Of a DNA stretch of 64,000 nucleotides, positions 1 through 9,093 are shown piece by piece. The position numbers were made by a program, and so were the translations under genes. This DNA comes from Photobacterium gaetbulicola Gung47 (GTDB taxonomy: Bacteria > Pseudomonadota > Gammaproteobacteria > Enterobacterales > Vibrionaceae), in the NCBI GenBank assembly GCA_000940995.1, contig CP005974.1, forward strand, positions 3,410,001-3,474,000, read 5' to 3'. The notes beneath the pieces were generated by a model. It had not been told where the DNA came from. It searched no databases and saw only the letters and a program-made list of their open reading frames with translations. The stretch's first letter is position 1, and each line of letters starts with the position of its first letter.

Positions 1-765
1 TACCGCCGAGTTCAGCTTCTTGTAAAGATCTTCGCCACCATTAGACAGCACTAGGCCGCCACGTGGACCAGCCAGTGTCTTGTGCGTTGTGGTTGTTACC
101 ACATGAGCATGCGGAACCGGGTTCGGGTAGACACCTGCGGCAATCAAACCGGCAACATGCGCCATATCAACAAACAGGTAAGCGCCAACCTTATCGGCGA
201 TTTCGCGCATACGCTTCCAATCAACAACCTGCGAGTAGGCAGAGAAGCCACCGATGATCATTTTTGGCTTGTGCTCTACTGCCAAGGCTTCCATCTCGTC
301 GTAATCGATCTGGCCCTGCTCATCGATACCGTAAGGAATGATGTTATACAGCTTACCGGAGAAGTTAACTGGTGAGCCGTGAGTCAAGTGGCCACCGTGT
401 GCCAGGCTCATTCCCAGAACGGTATCGCCAGCATTCAGTAGCGCCATGTACACTGCGTTGTTCGCTTGCGAGCCAGAGTGAGGCTGAACGTTGGCGTACT
501 CGGCACCAAATAGCTGGCAGGCACGGTCAATCGCTAGCTGCTCGGCTTTGTCAACGTACTCACAACCACCATAGTAGCGCTTGCCCGGGTAGCCTTCGGC
601 ATACTTATTGGTCAGTTGGGAGCCCTGGGCTTCCATCACGCGTGGGCTGGTGTAGTTTTCAGAAGCAATCAACTCGATGTGCTCTTCCTGACGCGCCGTT
701 TCTTCCTGGATCGCTGCAAATAGTTCAGCATCGTAGTCGGCAATATTCATGTCGCGCTTTAGCAT
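1..765 (-). CDS. glyA: Serine hydroxymethyltransferase (5' part, runs off the left edge)
   Basis: Cytosolic PLP enzyme that interconverts serine and glycine while loading tetrahydrofolate with a one-carbon unit. The first 255 codons are present (the family is about 416 residues). The protein opens MLKRDMNIADYDAEL, and the PLP lysine lies in TTTTHKTLAGPRGG at residue 229, the same number as in E. coli GlyA, which supports the ATG at 765. AGGAG lies just upstream. A PurR-type box at 900-915 lies in its leader or promoter region, in line with glyA belonging to the PurR regulon in E. coli. The end of the gene is outside the window. Confidence 0.97.
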   Translation of the reverse strand, partial: MLKRDMNIADYDAELFAAIQEETARQEEHIELIASENYTSPRVMEAQGSQLTNKYAEGYPGKRYYGGCEYVDKAEQLAIDRACQLFGAEYANVQPHSGSQANNAVYMALLNAGDTVLGMSLAHGGHLTHGSPVNFSGKLYNIIPYGIDEQGQIDYDEMEALAVEHKPKMIIGGFSAYSQVVDWKRMREIADKVGAYLFVDMAHVAGLIAAGVYPNPVPHAHVVTTTTHKTLAGPRGGLVLSNGGEDLYKKLNSAV

Positions 766-899
766 CTGTATCTCCTGACTCAGATTGTTTTAGTCCTTTT
801 TGTCTCTGGCAAGCCGGTTAGTAGCCACGCCGACAAAGAGGCAGTAAACACATAAAATTGGCAAAAAACGGAAAAACCGCAAAGCTAGGCGTCACGCGG

Positions 900-915
900 A
901 CGCAAACGTTTTCGT
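900..915. promoter_or_regulatory. PurR-type operator upstream of glyA
   Basis: ACGCAAACGTTTTCGT is a near-perfect match to the enterobacterial PurR consensus (ACGCAAACGTTTNCNT). It lies 135 bp upstream of the glyA start. GlyA supplies one-carbon units for purine synthesis and is PurR-controlled in E. coli. Binding here is inferred from sequence only. Confidence 0.85.
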
Positions 916-1209
916 CTCGCCTGTAGATAACGCAGTATTTTACATAATTTGATCTAAATCAGATACCCCTGTTGTGACTTTTTATTGGTATTTATTTCAT
1001 TTTTGGTATGAATTGTTTTCAAGTTGTTCACTCCCTCGGCGTAGGTAACCAAATCTAAAATACCCACATTACAAGTAATGATTGAAATTAATTTTTTACG
1101 ACAGCGTAATCTAATTTGTACACCGACCAACAGACAGATTTCATGTCGGCTATCACGCTTGTCATCAATGCCCTATATCATGACACCTCTATACATAAGG
1201 AGTGTTGTC

Positions 1210-1827
1210 TTGAGCGGTTATCATCATTCACTGAAAGAAAATATCATTGCTATTCTTACCGGTACTTTCATCGTGGCCCAAGGGGTTTTCTTTCTCCAGC
1301 AAGCCGATCTTCTCACCGGCGGTACCACTGGCCTTGCTCTGCTGGTTAGCCAGTTTGTCGATCTGTCGTTTGGCCAGCTGTACTTTTTGATGAACTGCCC
1401 GTTTTACCTGATGGCCTGGTTCCGCATGGGCAAAAGCTTTGCAATCACCAGTGTGATCTCCGGCGGTCTGGTATCTATCATTACCGACAACCTCCACCAC
1501 GTACTGGAGATCAGCCGCCTCGAACCACTTTACTGCGCCCTGATCGGTGGCTTGCTGATGGGCTTGGGTATGCTGATCCTATTTCGCCATAAAACTAGCC
1601 TGGGTGGCTTCAACGTGCTGGTGCTGTTCCTACAGGAAAAAATGGGCTGGTCGGCCGGTAAGCTACAGATGGGCATTGATATCACTATTCTGGTGGCTTC
1701 TTTCTTCCTTGTCAGCCCGATGGTATTGATGTTCTCGGTCGTCGGCGCTTTCATGCTGAACCTGGTTCTGGCGATGAACCACAAACCAGGCCGCTACAGC
1801 GGTGAGCTAAAGCCACAGGCAGGATAA
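1210..1827 (+). CDS. YitT family inner-membrane protein
   Basis: Hydrophobic protein of 205 residues with about five or six predicted membrane segments. It carries the family's features: a GGTTGLALL stretch near residue 40 and the SLGGFNVL segment near 130. I chose the TTG at 1210 because AAGGAG lies 7 bp ahead; the open frame continues upstream to 1078 without a better site. It is shorter than Bacillus YitT proteins (about 280 residues) because it lacks their C-terminal soluble DUF2179 domain. The transported substrate or role is unknown for the family. It stands alone, divergent from glyA and convergent with dps. Confidence 0.8.
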   Translation: MSGYHHSLKENIIAILTGTFIVAQGVFFLQQADLLTGGTTGLALLVSQFVDLSFGQLYFLMNCPFYLMAWFRMGKSFAITSVISGGLVSIITDNLHHVLEISRLEPLYCALIGGLLMGLGMLILFRHKTSLGGFNVLVLFLQEKMGWSAGKLQMGIDITILVASFFLVSPMVLMFSVVGAFMLNLVLAMNHKPGRYSGELKPQAG

Positions 1828-1875
1828 AGCGCGGTTCTAGCCCCTTGTTCCTAGATCCTAGGTTTAAAAAAACAT

Positions 1876-1907
1876 AAAAAAGGTCGCTTCCTGCGACCTC
1901 TTTTTTT
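1876..1907. terminator. Bidirectional rho-independent terminator between YitT gene and dps
   Basis: Stem AGGTCGC/GCGACCT with a 5-nt loop, flanked by an A-run on the left and seven Ts on the right. It can stop transcripts from both convergent genes. Confidence 0.9.
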
Positions 1908-1951
1908 CGTGCCTAATTCCCGTTTGTGCTGCTGTGCCTAGAGGCTGTGGG

Positions 1952-2428
1952 TCAATTGCGGTTATACGCGTTGAACATCCACATCAGCTTTTCTTGCTCA
2001 CGGATGTAATCACCCATGATCGCGGCAGTGCCCTCGTCATTTGCTTCACCAGCCAAAGTAAGAATACTGCGCTGCATACCCAACACGGTTTGGAAGCCCT
2101 GTTGCAGGCCGCCAACACACTCATCACCAGTATGGGCGTTAAGGTGCTCTTTGATTTCGCTTACCTCTAGATATTCACTAAAGCTATGTGAAGGTGTAGC
2201 CCCTAGGGTCAGCACACGCTCGGCCAGTTCATCAATTTTTACCTGCAGATCGGTATAGATCTCTTCGAATTTCACATGCAGCTCAAAGAACTCTTTACCC
2301 TTGATATTCCAATGATAGCCACGCGTGTTCATGTATAGCACTTGGTAGTTGGCCAGCAGCTTGTTGAGTTCAACGGCTAGCTCTTCAGATTTAACGCTAT
2401 CCAGGCCAATCATATTGTGTGTCGACAT
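1952..2428 (-). CDS. dps: Dps-family ferritin-like DNA-protection protein
   Basis: Ferritin-fold protein of 158 residues that stores iron by oxidising Fe(II) with peroxide and in many bacteria coats DNA in stationary phase. The family signature is clear: NTRGYHWNIKG followed by FFELHVKFEEIYTDL, which holds the ferroxidase His/Asp/Glu residues at the dimer interface. I prefer the second of two close ATGs (MSTHNMIGL at 2428) because AGGGGG is then 8 bp upstream; the first ATG (2434) would be only 2 bp from it. The N-terminus lacks a lysine-rich tail, so DNA binding is uncertain. It is a single-gene unit. Confidence 0.93.
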   Translation of the reverse strand: MSTHNMIGLDSVKSEELAVELNKLLANYQVLYMNTRGYHWNIKGKEFFELHVKFEEIYTDLQVKIDELAERVLTLGATPSHSFSEYLEVSEIKEHLNAHTGDECVGGLQQGFQTVLGMQRSILTLAGEANDEGTAAIMGDYIREQEKLMWMFNAYNRN

Positions 2429-2526
2429 AATCATTTCCCCCTTGGTTTTCCTCAATAATACGGGTGGGGATAACCAGACTCCATTCGTATTGGTTTATAC
2501 ATTCAATAAGCAAAACCTATTAATCA

Positions 2527-2608
2527 GGCGATGGGCGATGGGCGATGGGCGATGGGCGATGGGCGATGGGCGATGGGCGATGGGCGATGGGCGATGGGCG
2601 ATGGGCGA
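2527..2608. repeat. 7-bp tandem repeat, GGCGATG x about 11.7
   Basis: Uninterrupted perfect array of the heptamer GGCGATG over 82 bp in the dps-glnB intergenic region. All three frames are open, which creates spurious ORFs on both strands. There is no ribosome binding site or coding signature. Copy number may differ between isolates. Confidence 0.97.
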
Positions 2609-2694
2609 CTCAGGATTGTGGAATAACTTTCCCCAATCAAGCTCTTGCTCCTGCCCTTTGCTCTTCCACTGGCCGATAGCCACCTGCCAATGGC

Positions 2695-2753
2695 CAATTG
2701 AGATGAGGGCAAAGAGATTTCGCTCAAGAACACAGAGGGAGCGCGGAGTTTAT
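2695..2753 (+). repeat. 59-bp direct repeat, copy 1
   Basis: Starts CAATTGAGATGAGG and ends GCGCGGAGTTTAT. It is identical over 59 bp to 2823-2881. A shorter partial copy of its end (GCGCGGAGTTT) occurs near 2805-2815. This is non-coding, REP-like intergenic DNA of unknown role. Confidence 0.9.
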
Positions 2754-2822
2754 TCAGCCAAATCGACTTTGGCTATGCTGTTTCATTCTCAGGCTAAGAG
2801 GAAGCGCGGAGTTTGAATTGAG

Positions 2823-2881
2823 CAATTGAGATGAGGGCAAAGAGATTTCGCTCAAGAACACAGAGGGAGCGCGGAGTTTAT
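2823..2881 (+). repeat. 59-bp direct repeat, copy 2
   Basis: Second exact copy of the 59-bp element at 2695-2753, separated by 69 bp. It lies between dps and glnB, downstream of both genes' transcribed strand except for the dps promoter side. Confidence 0.9.
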
Positions 2882-2942
2882 ACGCATAAATGAGCACTCC
2901 CGATAAAGTTATTGAGCGAAATAACGAAGCTATCATCTTAAT

Positions 2943-3281
2943 TTAGATAGCGTCTTCGTCTTCCTCACCAGTCCTGATACGCACCACGCGCTCGACGTCA
3001 AACATGAAGATCTTGCCGTCACCGATCTTACCGGTTTGGGCGGTTTCGATGATGGTATCGACACACTGATCGGCCACTTCATCGGCCACGACGATTTCCA
3101 GCTTCACTTTCGGCAGGAAGTCGACCATGTATTCGGCACCACGGTAGAGCTCGGTGTGGCCTTTCTGGCGGCCGAAACCTTTAACTTCAGAGACGGTCAT
3201 ACCGGTGATACCGACATCGGCTAGGGCTTCGCGAACATCGTCAAGCTTGAACGGCTTGATGATGGCTTCAATTTTTTTCAT
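2943..3281 (-). CDS. glnB: Nitrogen regulatory protein PII
   Basis: Trimeric signal protein of 112 residues that reads 2-oxoglutarate, ATP/ADP and, via uridylylation, glutamine. It controls glutamine synthetase adenylylation and NtrB. The sequence is nearly that of E. coli GlnB: MKKIEAIIKPFKLDDVREAL at the start, T-loop GFGRQKGHTELYRGAEY with Tyr51 as the uridylylation site, and the TGKIGDGKIF and RIRTGEED signatures. The ATG at 3281 has AAGGAT about 8 bp ahead. No amtB lies beside it, which favours GlnB over GlnK. The stop codon lies in a weak inverted repeat (2930-2952). Confidence 0.96.
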   Translation of the reverse strand: MKKIEAIIKPFKLDDVREALADVGITGMTVSEVKGFGRQKGHTELYRGAEYMVDFLPKVKLEIVVADEVADQCVDTIIETAQTGKIGDGKIFMFDVERVVRIRTGEEDEDAI

Positions 3282-3399
3282 TCTCATCATCCTTTGCTGA
3301 GCAGGAGGCATTTGGCAAAGTTGGAACTGGGGACCTGCCAACGACCTGTTTGATTTAAGCTGAAGTATATCAAAAGCCTGGGGCTGAAAGATCAGCGTT

Positions 3400-3804
3400 T
3401 CAGTATTTTTCTATCGAGAATATGACATCACTGTCCATCATTTTCAGCAATAGCAGAACAGAAAAAAGTAGCACGCTACTGTTGAGGAAAAAGATCACGA
3501 TACTGCGAAACTCAGGAGTTACCAACTGAGGCAGGTAAGGGATCAGGCTATAGTTGAAAAACATGGTGACGGCGGGAATAAAAAAGTACAGCGGGATGAA
3601 GCCCCAGCGATTGCCGCGGCTAAGACCCAATATCGCACCGATACCGGAAAGTAAGACCAAGAGTGCGATGAAGCTTGGCACAATGCCGACCTGGTTTAGG
3701 CTGAAAATCAACACAAAGTTGTCGGCGTATCTTACCAGGCAAATCATTACAAGTACTGCTAGCCCCTTGGTGGCAAAACGCAGTCCACGACGTGTTACAT
3801 CCAT
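3400..3804 (-). CDS. Small four-helix inner-membrane protein, unknown function
   Basis: I do not recognise a family. The protein is about 134 residues with roughly four hydrophobic segments (near residues 15-35, 40-60, 65-85 and 105-125) joined by short charged loops. The ATG at 3804 (MDVTRRGLRF) follows a GGAAGAGAGA purine stretch; an in-frame ATG at 3834 is possible but has no better site. The long hydrophobic reading frame and the basic residues before the first helix support a real membrane protein. It sits alone between glnB and a HAD hydrolase, all leftward. Confidence 0.6.
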   Translation of the reverse strand: MDVTRRGLRFATKGLAVLVMICLVRYADNFVLIFSLNQVGIVPSFIALLVLLSGIGAILGLSRGNRWGFIPLYFFIPAVTMFFNYSLIPYLPQLVTPEFRSIVIFFLNSSVLLFSVLLLLKMMDSDVIFSIEKY

Positions 3805-3961
3805 TGTTGTCTCTCTTCCATGAGGTAATGACATTTAGAGCCCGCAAAAATGAGCGCACATTTTATGCGGGTATTTTAACCAGTACAACAATTATTCAAT
3901 CTATTTTGGGGGGAGTTTCCCTTCTCTTGATTAGACCTTGGTTTGACAATAGGTTCCCTCA

Positions 3962-4639
3962 CTAGTAATGCACGGTAACCAAATCCACCAGCCCTTCAAG
4001 GCTTCTAACCACCCGGGTCGAGACTTTGGTATCACGCTTATAGCGGTTAAGCCACACCGCTTTGAACCCCAGCTCGCTGGCTGCCATGGCATCATTGAAA
4101 GGGTGATTGCCGATATACCAGCACTCCTGCGCTGTTTTGCCGCTTTGCTTCAGTGCATGCTGGAAGATTTTCGGGTCTGGCTTGGCGGCCCCCACCTGCT
4201 CCGAGATCACCAAGAACGAGAAATACTCGCGGATCCCTGTCACCTGTAATTTCGCTTCCTGATGATAGGTAAAACCATTGGTGATGATGGCAAGCGGAGC
4301 GACATTGCGCAGCTTCTTCAGTGCTGGCAGGACATCGGGAAACAAGCGCCAGTATTGGCGGTAATTGGCGTAGTACTCTGCAATCAGCTCGTCCGCCAAC
4401 TCTTCACTGAGCGGGCGGCGGAACAAGGCACTGATCCGGGCCCGACGCAGCCCTTCGAAGTTGAGCTTTCCGGCCCGCCACTGCTGGCGCTTTTGGTCAG
4501 TAATTGCCCGCCACATCACTTCGATACCGTCTGGGCAGTCAATAATTTCATCACGGTAACGCTTGGCGAAATCACGAATGGCGTCTTGCTCCGCGCCATC
4601 ATGATCAAGCAGGGTATTGTCGAGATCGAAAAAAATCAT
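3962..4639 (-). CDS. HAD-superfamily hydrolase, YjjG-like nucleotidase family
   Basis: Phosphatase of the haloacid dehalogenase subfamily IA, 225 residues, the same length as E. coli YjjG (a pyrimidine 5'-nucleotidase). Motif I is FFDLDNTLLD at residues 3-12, motif II is ITNG near 118, and motif III is the Lys in AAKPDPKIF near 150. Motif IV is GNHPFND, where many relatives have GD, keeping one acidic metal ligand. GGAGGTGTA immediately precedes the ATG at 4639. Substrate cannot be deduced from sequence; nucleotidase activity is a family-level guess. Confidence 0.8.
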   Translation of the reverse strand: MIFFDLDNTLLDHDGAEQDAIRDFAKRYRDEIIDCPDGIEVMWRAITDQKRQQWRAGKLNFEGLRRARISALFRRPLSEELADELIAEYYANYRQYWRLFPDVLPALKKLRNVAPLAIITNGFTYHQEAKLQVTGIREYFSFLVISEQVGAAKPDPKIFQHALKQSGKTAQECWYIGNHPFNDAMAASELGFKAVWLNRYKRDTKVSTRVVRSLEGLVDLVTVHY

Positions 4640-4761
4640 TACACCTCCAGCACCCACTTTGGACTTATGCCCCATCGATTATTCACCTGATGGATAACTT
4701 CAGCTTAATCATAGTCTTGCATTTGTTGCTACTTTTATTTCCCAAAAATGATACCGATAAT

Positions 4762-4791
4762 AAAAAACCGCTCACTGGGAGCGGTTTTTTT
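4762..4791 (-). terminator. purL terminator
   Basis: Stem AACCGCTC/GAGCGGTT with a 5-nt loop, followed on the minus strand by a T-run. It lies 25 bp beyond the purL stop. Confidence 0.9.
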
Positions 4792-4815
4792 CATCAATAT
4801 TAAGTGATTAGCTTA

Positions 4816-7800
4816 TTAGCCGATATTCACGCGGGCATTGCGGAACATGCGCATCCACGGGCTGTTCTCGCTCCAGTCATCCGGATGCCAAGAGTTCGCC
4901 ACGGTACGGAACACACGCTCTGGGTGAGGCATCATGATAGTCACACGACCATCTTGCGTTGTCAGGCCAGTGATAGCGTTCGGTGAACCGTTCGGGTTGT
5001 TCGGGTACTGCTGGGTTGGGTTACCGTGGTTGTCCACGTAACGTACCGCAACCGTACCAGATGCTTCAATCGCTGCCAGGTGGTCAGCATCACGAACTTC
5101 AACACGACCTTCACCGTGCGATACCGCGATTGGCATGCGCGAGCCTTCCATACCACTGAAGAACACAGAATCAGACTTCTGTACTTCAACCAGGCTGAAG
5201 CGCGCTTCAAAACGCTCAGATTCGTTACGCACGAAACGCGGCCATAGGTCAGCACCCGGGATCAGCTCTTTCAGGTTCGACAGCATCTGACAGCCGTTAC
5301 ACACACCTAGCGAAAAGGTGTTGTCACGGTTGAAGAAGCTCTGGAACTGCTCGCGAGCCTGGCCATTGAACAGGATAGACTTCGCCCAACCTTCACCGGC
5401 ACCCAGTACGTCACCGTAAGAGAAACCACCACAAGCCACTAGGCCGTGGTACTCGTCCAGTACCGCCTGACCGGTCAGGATATCACTCATGTGGATATCG
5501 GTTGCTTCAAAGCCGGCGCGGTCAAAAGCAGCCGCCATTTCAACGTGAGAGTTAACACCCTGCTCACGCAGAATAGCCATCTTCGGCTTGGCACCCTTAG
5601 CAATGTACGGTGCCGCTACGTCTTCGTTAATGTCGAAGCTCAGCTTGGTGTTAAGGCCTGGGTCAGTATTGTCTTTCTTCGCTTCGAACTCTTGGTCAGC
5701 ACAGGCTGGGTTATCACGAAGGCCCTGCATCTTATGCGTGGTTTCAGCCCAGATAGTACGAAGCTCGGTGCGAGAGCGCTCAAGGACAACCGCATCGCCT
5801 GCAGTGATAACAATGCTGTCAGAAGCTTCAACGCTACCGATAACATGCGAGCAAGCTTCTAGGCCATTTGCGGCCAGTACCGCTTTAACCGCTTCAAGGT
5901 CGTCGTTCTTCACCTGAACAACCGCACCTAGCTCTTCGTTAAATAGTGCAGCCAGTGCATCATCACCTAGGCCAGCAACCTCTGCTTTCACGCCACAGTG
6001 ACCGGCAAACGCCATCTCTGCCAGTGTCACGAACAGACCACCGTCACCCTTGTCGTGGTAAGCCACCAGCTTGTCATCACGAACAAGAGTTTGCATCGCA
6101 TCGAAGAAACCTTTTAGCTGCTCTGCGTTGTCTACGTCAGCCGGCTTATCACCCAGCTGCTTGTAAACCTGAGCCAGAGCCGTTGCCCCCAGGCGGTTCT
6201 TACCGTTACCTAGGTCAACAAGAAGCAGTGAAGTCTCGCCTTTGTCAGTGCGAAGCTGAGGCGTGACTGTCTTGCGCACGTCTTCCACACGGCCAAATGC
6301 TGTAATGATAAGAGACAGCGGAGAAGTGACTTCTTTGTTTTCGCCATTCTCTTCCCACTTGGTCTTCATCGACATCGAGTCTTTACCGACAGGGATAGTC
6401 AGGCCAAGCGCCGGACAAAGCTCTTCACCGACCGCTTTAACGGCTTCATATAGGCCAGCATCTTCACCTGGGTGACCGGCTGGAGACATCCAGTTAGCAG
6501 ACAGTTTAATGCGCTTGATATCACCGATGTCAGTACCGGCAATGTTAGTTAGGGACTCACCCACCGCTAGACGGGCAGAGGCACCAAAGTCTAGGAGGGC
6601 AACGGGCGTGCGCTCACCCATCGACATGGCTTCACCATGGTAAGAATCGTAGCTTGCTGCGGTTACCGCGCAGTTAGCCACAGGCACCTGCCATGGACCA
6701 ACCATCTGATCACGCGCCACAAGGCCTGTCACCGTGCGGTCACCGATAGTGATCAGGAACGTCTTCTCAGCAACCGTAGGCAGGCGAAGAACGCGGTCAG
6801 CCGCTTCATTGATTTCGATGCCGTCACGGGTGATCGCAGGGCTATCAACTTTCAATGTTTTCGCATCGCGGTGCATCTTCGGCGTTTTGCCAAGCAGGAT
6901 ATCCATCGGCATATCGATTGGCGTGTTGTCGAAGTGTGAATCTTCCAGTTTCAGCTCGCGCTTTTCTGTTGCTTCACCAACGACTGCGTAAGGTGCACGC
7001 TCACGCTTACAGATAGCATCAAATGCTGCCATGTTCTCTGACGCAACGGCCATCACGTAACGTTCTTGCGATTCGTTACACCAGATCTCAAGTGGGCTCA
7101 TACCCGGCTCATCGTTTGGCACATCACGTAGCTGGAAGATACCACCACGCTCACCATCGTCTACAAGCTCTGGCAGTGCATTAGAAATACCGCCTGCGCC
7201 TACATCGTGGATAAAGGCAATAGGGTTAGCATCGCCTAGCTGCCAGCAGCGGTCGATCACTTCCTGACAGCGACGCTCCATTTCTGGATTCTCACGCTGT
7301 ACAGACGCGAAGTCCAGATCTTCTGCCGACTGGCCAGAGGCCATGGAAGAAGCCGCACCGCCACCCAGGCCGATGTTCATCGCAGGACCACCCAGCACGA
7401 TAAGCTTGGCACCCACAGGGATCTCTTTCTTTTGAACGTGCTCGTCCCGGATGTTACCCATACCACCGGCAATCATAATTGGCTTGTGGTAACCACGTAC
7501 TTCTTCACCAGCGTGTGAAGTCACTTTTTCTTCGTAAGTACGGAAGTAACCAAGTAGGTTTGGACGACCAAATTCGTTATTGAACGCCGCGCCACCCAGT
7601 GGGCCTTCCAGCATGATATCTAGGGCGTTAACAATCCGGCCTGGCTTGCCGAAGTCTGTTTCCCATGGCTGCTCAAAGCCAGGGATGCGCAGGTTAGAAG
7701 TAGTGAAGCCCACCAGGCCAGCTTTTGGCTTACCACCGATACCTGTTGCGCCTTCGTCACGGATTTCACCGCCAGAACCGGTTGAAGCACCCGGCCAAGG

Positions 7801-8712
7801 TGAAATAGCCGTTGGGTGGTTGTGCGTCTCAACCTTCATCAGGATGTGCGCATCTTCGTTGTGGTAGTTGTACTGGCGAGTCTCAGGATCAGGGAAGAAA
7901 CGACCGACTTTAGAGCCCGTCATTACTGCTGCGTTATCTTTATACGCAGACAGGACATGGTCAGGTGTCGTTTCGAACGTGTTTTTGATCATCTTGAACA
8001 GGGATTTTTCCTGCTTAACGCCGTCGATTGTCCAATCTGCGTTGAAAATCTTATGGCGGCAGTGCTCCGAGTTCGCCTGGGCAAACATCATTAACTCGAT
8101 ATCAGTCGGATTACGCTCTAGCTTGTTGACGAAGCTGTCTACGAGGTAGTCAATTTCATCTTCCGCCAGCGCAAGACCCAGGGTAACGTTTGCCTCTTCA
8201 AGCGCCTTGCGGCCGCCTGACAGTAGGTCAACATCCGCAACAGGAGCAGGCTCTGCCACTTGGAACAGGGCAGCAGCCGAATCAAGTTCAGTGAACACCA
8301 CTTCCATCATGCGGTCGTGGATCAGGCCTTTCAGTTCGGTGATTTGCTCAGCAGACAGCTCGGCTGAAGCTTCGATATAGTAAGCCGTACCACGCTCAAG
8401 ACGCTTAACCTGGCCCAGGGCACAGTTGTGGGCGATATCGGTGGACTTCGATGACCATGGGGAGATTGTTCCCGGACGCGGGGTAACCAGCAGCAGTAGG
8501 CCAGACGGCTCATGCTCTGCAATCGTAGGGCCGTAAGTCAGCAAGCTTGCCAGCTTTTCTTGCTCGTCCGCACTCAATGGCGCAGACAAGTCTGCAAAGT
8601 GCATGAACTCAGCATAAATACCTGACACAGGCAGATCCAATTCGCGGCAACGCTCTAGTAGCTTATTAACGCGAAACTCAGACAGTGCGGGTGAACCACG
8701 CAAAATTTCCAT
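4816..8712 (-). CDS. purL: Phosphoribosylformylglycinamidine synthase (FGAM synthase)
   Basis: Single-chain large-type PurL of 1298 residues. It carries out the fourth step of purine synthesis, FGAR + glutamine + ATP to FGAM. The N-terminal PurS-like region starts MEILRGSPALSEFR as in E. coli. The synthetase core carries ETHNHPTAISPWPGA, and the C-terminal glutaminase domain carries GVCNGCQML with the nucleophile Cys1138, and PHPERVFR near the end. The length is that of the family. A PurR-type box lies 170 bp upstream (8882-8897). Monocistronic, ended by the hairpin at 4762-4791. Confidence 0.98.
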   Translation of the reverse strand: MEILRGSPALSEFRVNKLLERCRELDLPVSGIYAEFMHFADLSAPLSADEQEKLASLLTYGPTIAEHEPSGLLLLVTPRPGTISPWSSKSTDIAHNCALGQVKRLERGTAYYIEASAELSAEQITELKGLIHDRMMEVVFTELDSAAALFQVAEPAPVADVDLLSGGRKALEEANVTLGLALAEDEIDYLVDSFVNKLERNPTDIELMMFAQANSEHCRHKIFNADWTIDGVKQEKSLFKMIKNTFETTPDHVLSAYKDNAAVMTGSKVGRFFPDPETRQYNYHNEDAHILMKVETHNHPTAISPWPGASTGSGGEIRDEGATGIGGKPKAGLVGFTTSNLRIPGFEQPWETDFGKPGRIVNALDIMLEGPLGGAAFNNEFGRPNLLGYFRTYEEKVTSHAGEEVRGYHKPIMIAGGMGNIRDEHVQKKEIPVGAKLIVLGGPAMNIGLGGGAASSMASGQSAEDLDFASVQRENPEMERRCQEVIDRCWQLGDANPIAFIHDVGAGGISNALPELVDDGERGGIFQLRDVPNDEPGMSPLEIWCNESQERYVMAVASENMAAFDAICKRERAPYAVVGEATEKRELKLEDSHFDNTPIDMPMDILLGKTPKMHRDAKTLKVDSPAITRDGIEINEAADRVLRLPTVAEKTFLITIGDRTVTGLVARDQMVGPWQVPVANCAVTAASYDSYHGEAMSMGERTPVALLDFGASARLAVGESLTNIAGTDIGDIKRIKLSANWMSPAGHPGEDAGLYEAVKAVGEELCPALGLTIPVGKDSMSMKTKWEENGENKEVTSPLSLIITAFGRVEDVRKTVTPQLRTDKGETSLLLVDLGNGKNRLGATALAQVYKQLGDKPADVDNAEQLKGFFDAMQTLVRDDKLVAYHDKGDGGLFVTLAEMAFAGHCGVKAEVAGLGDDALAALFNEELGAVVQVKNDDLEAVKAVLAANGLEACSHVIGSVEASDSIVITAGDAVVLERSRTELRTIWAETTHKMQGLRDNPACADQEFEAKKDNTDPGLNTKLSFDINEDVAAPYIAKGAKPKMAILREQGVNSHVEMAAAFDRAGFEATDIHMSDILTGQAVLDEYHGLVACGGFSYGDVLGAGEGWAKSILFNGQAREQFQSFFNRDNTFSLGVCNGCQMLSNLKELIPGADLWPRFVRNESERFEARFSLVEVQKSDSVFFSGMEGSRMPIAVSHGEGRVEVRDADHLAAIEASGTVAVRYVDNHGNPTQQYPNNPNGSPNAITGLTTQDGRVTIMMPHPERVFRTVANSWHPDDWSENSPWMRMFRNARVNIG

Positions 8713-8881
8713 GTGCGTACGTCTCTCGATTAGCAGTTGAATGAAGGTGATATTGGCCTAACCCCCGGGGCGATACCGGGACAATTACGTCAATGCCACC
8801 TCGCTTGCCATGACCTGTTTGAGGCGAGCAGCTCAGGATGGGGCGTAGTATAAGGGAATTTTTTTTGTGACGTAACACCTG

Positions 8882-8897
8882 ACGCAACCGTTTGCGT
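8882..8897. promoter_or_regulatory. PurR-type operator upstream of purL
   Basis: ACGCAACCGTTTGCGT is a near-palindromic match to the PurR consensus, in the purL-mltF divergent region. purL is a classical PurR target. Confidence 0.85.
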
Positions 8898-9093
8898 GTT
8901 TTTTTTTCAATCAGCACCAAAAACCAGTGGGATATCTGTCACAGCGTCTGCTTTTCACACATTTTTTTACGATTTCAGATTTAAGAAGTGCTTTTTTCTG
9001 CCACAAACGAGGCACCAAACGAATGTGATTATTTTGCGGATCGGGCGAGCTTTGGTATAAAGGACGTCCTGATTTTACCAAGAGCATAACTCG

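Noticed and set aside
2349..2816. Long open frames across the GGCGATG array on both strands
   Set aside because: The frames come from a 7-bp repeat that has no stop in any frame; no ribosome binding site, and the flanks are intergenic repeats.
4816..8712. Several long frames on both strands inside purL
   Set aside because: They are shadows of a GC-skewed coding gene; none has a plausible start site or family match.
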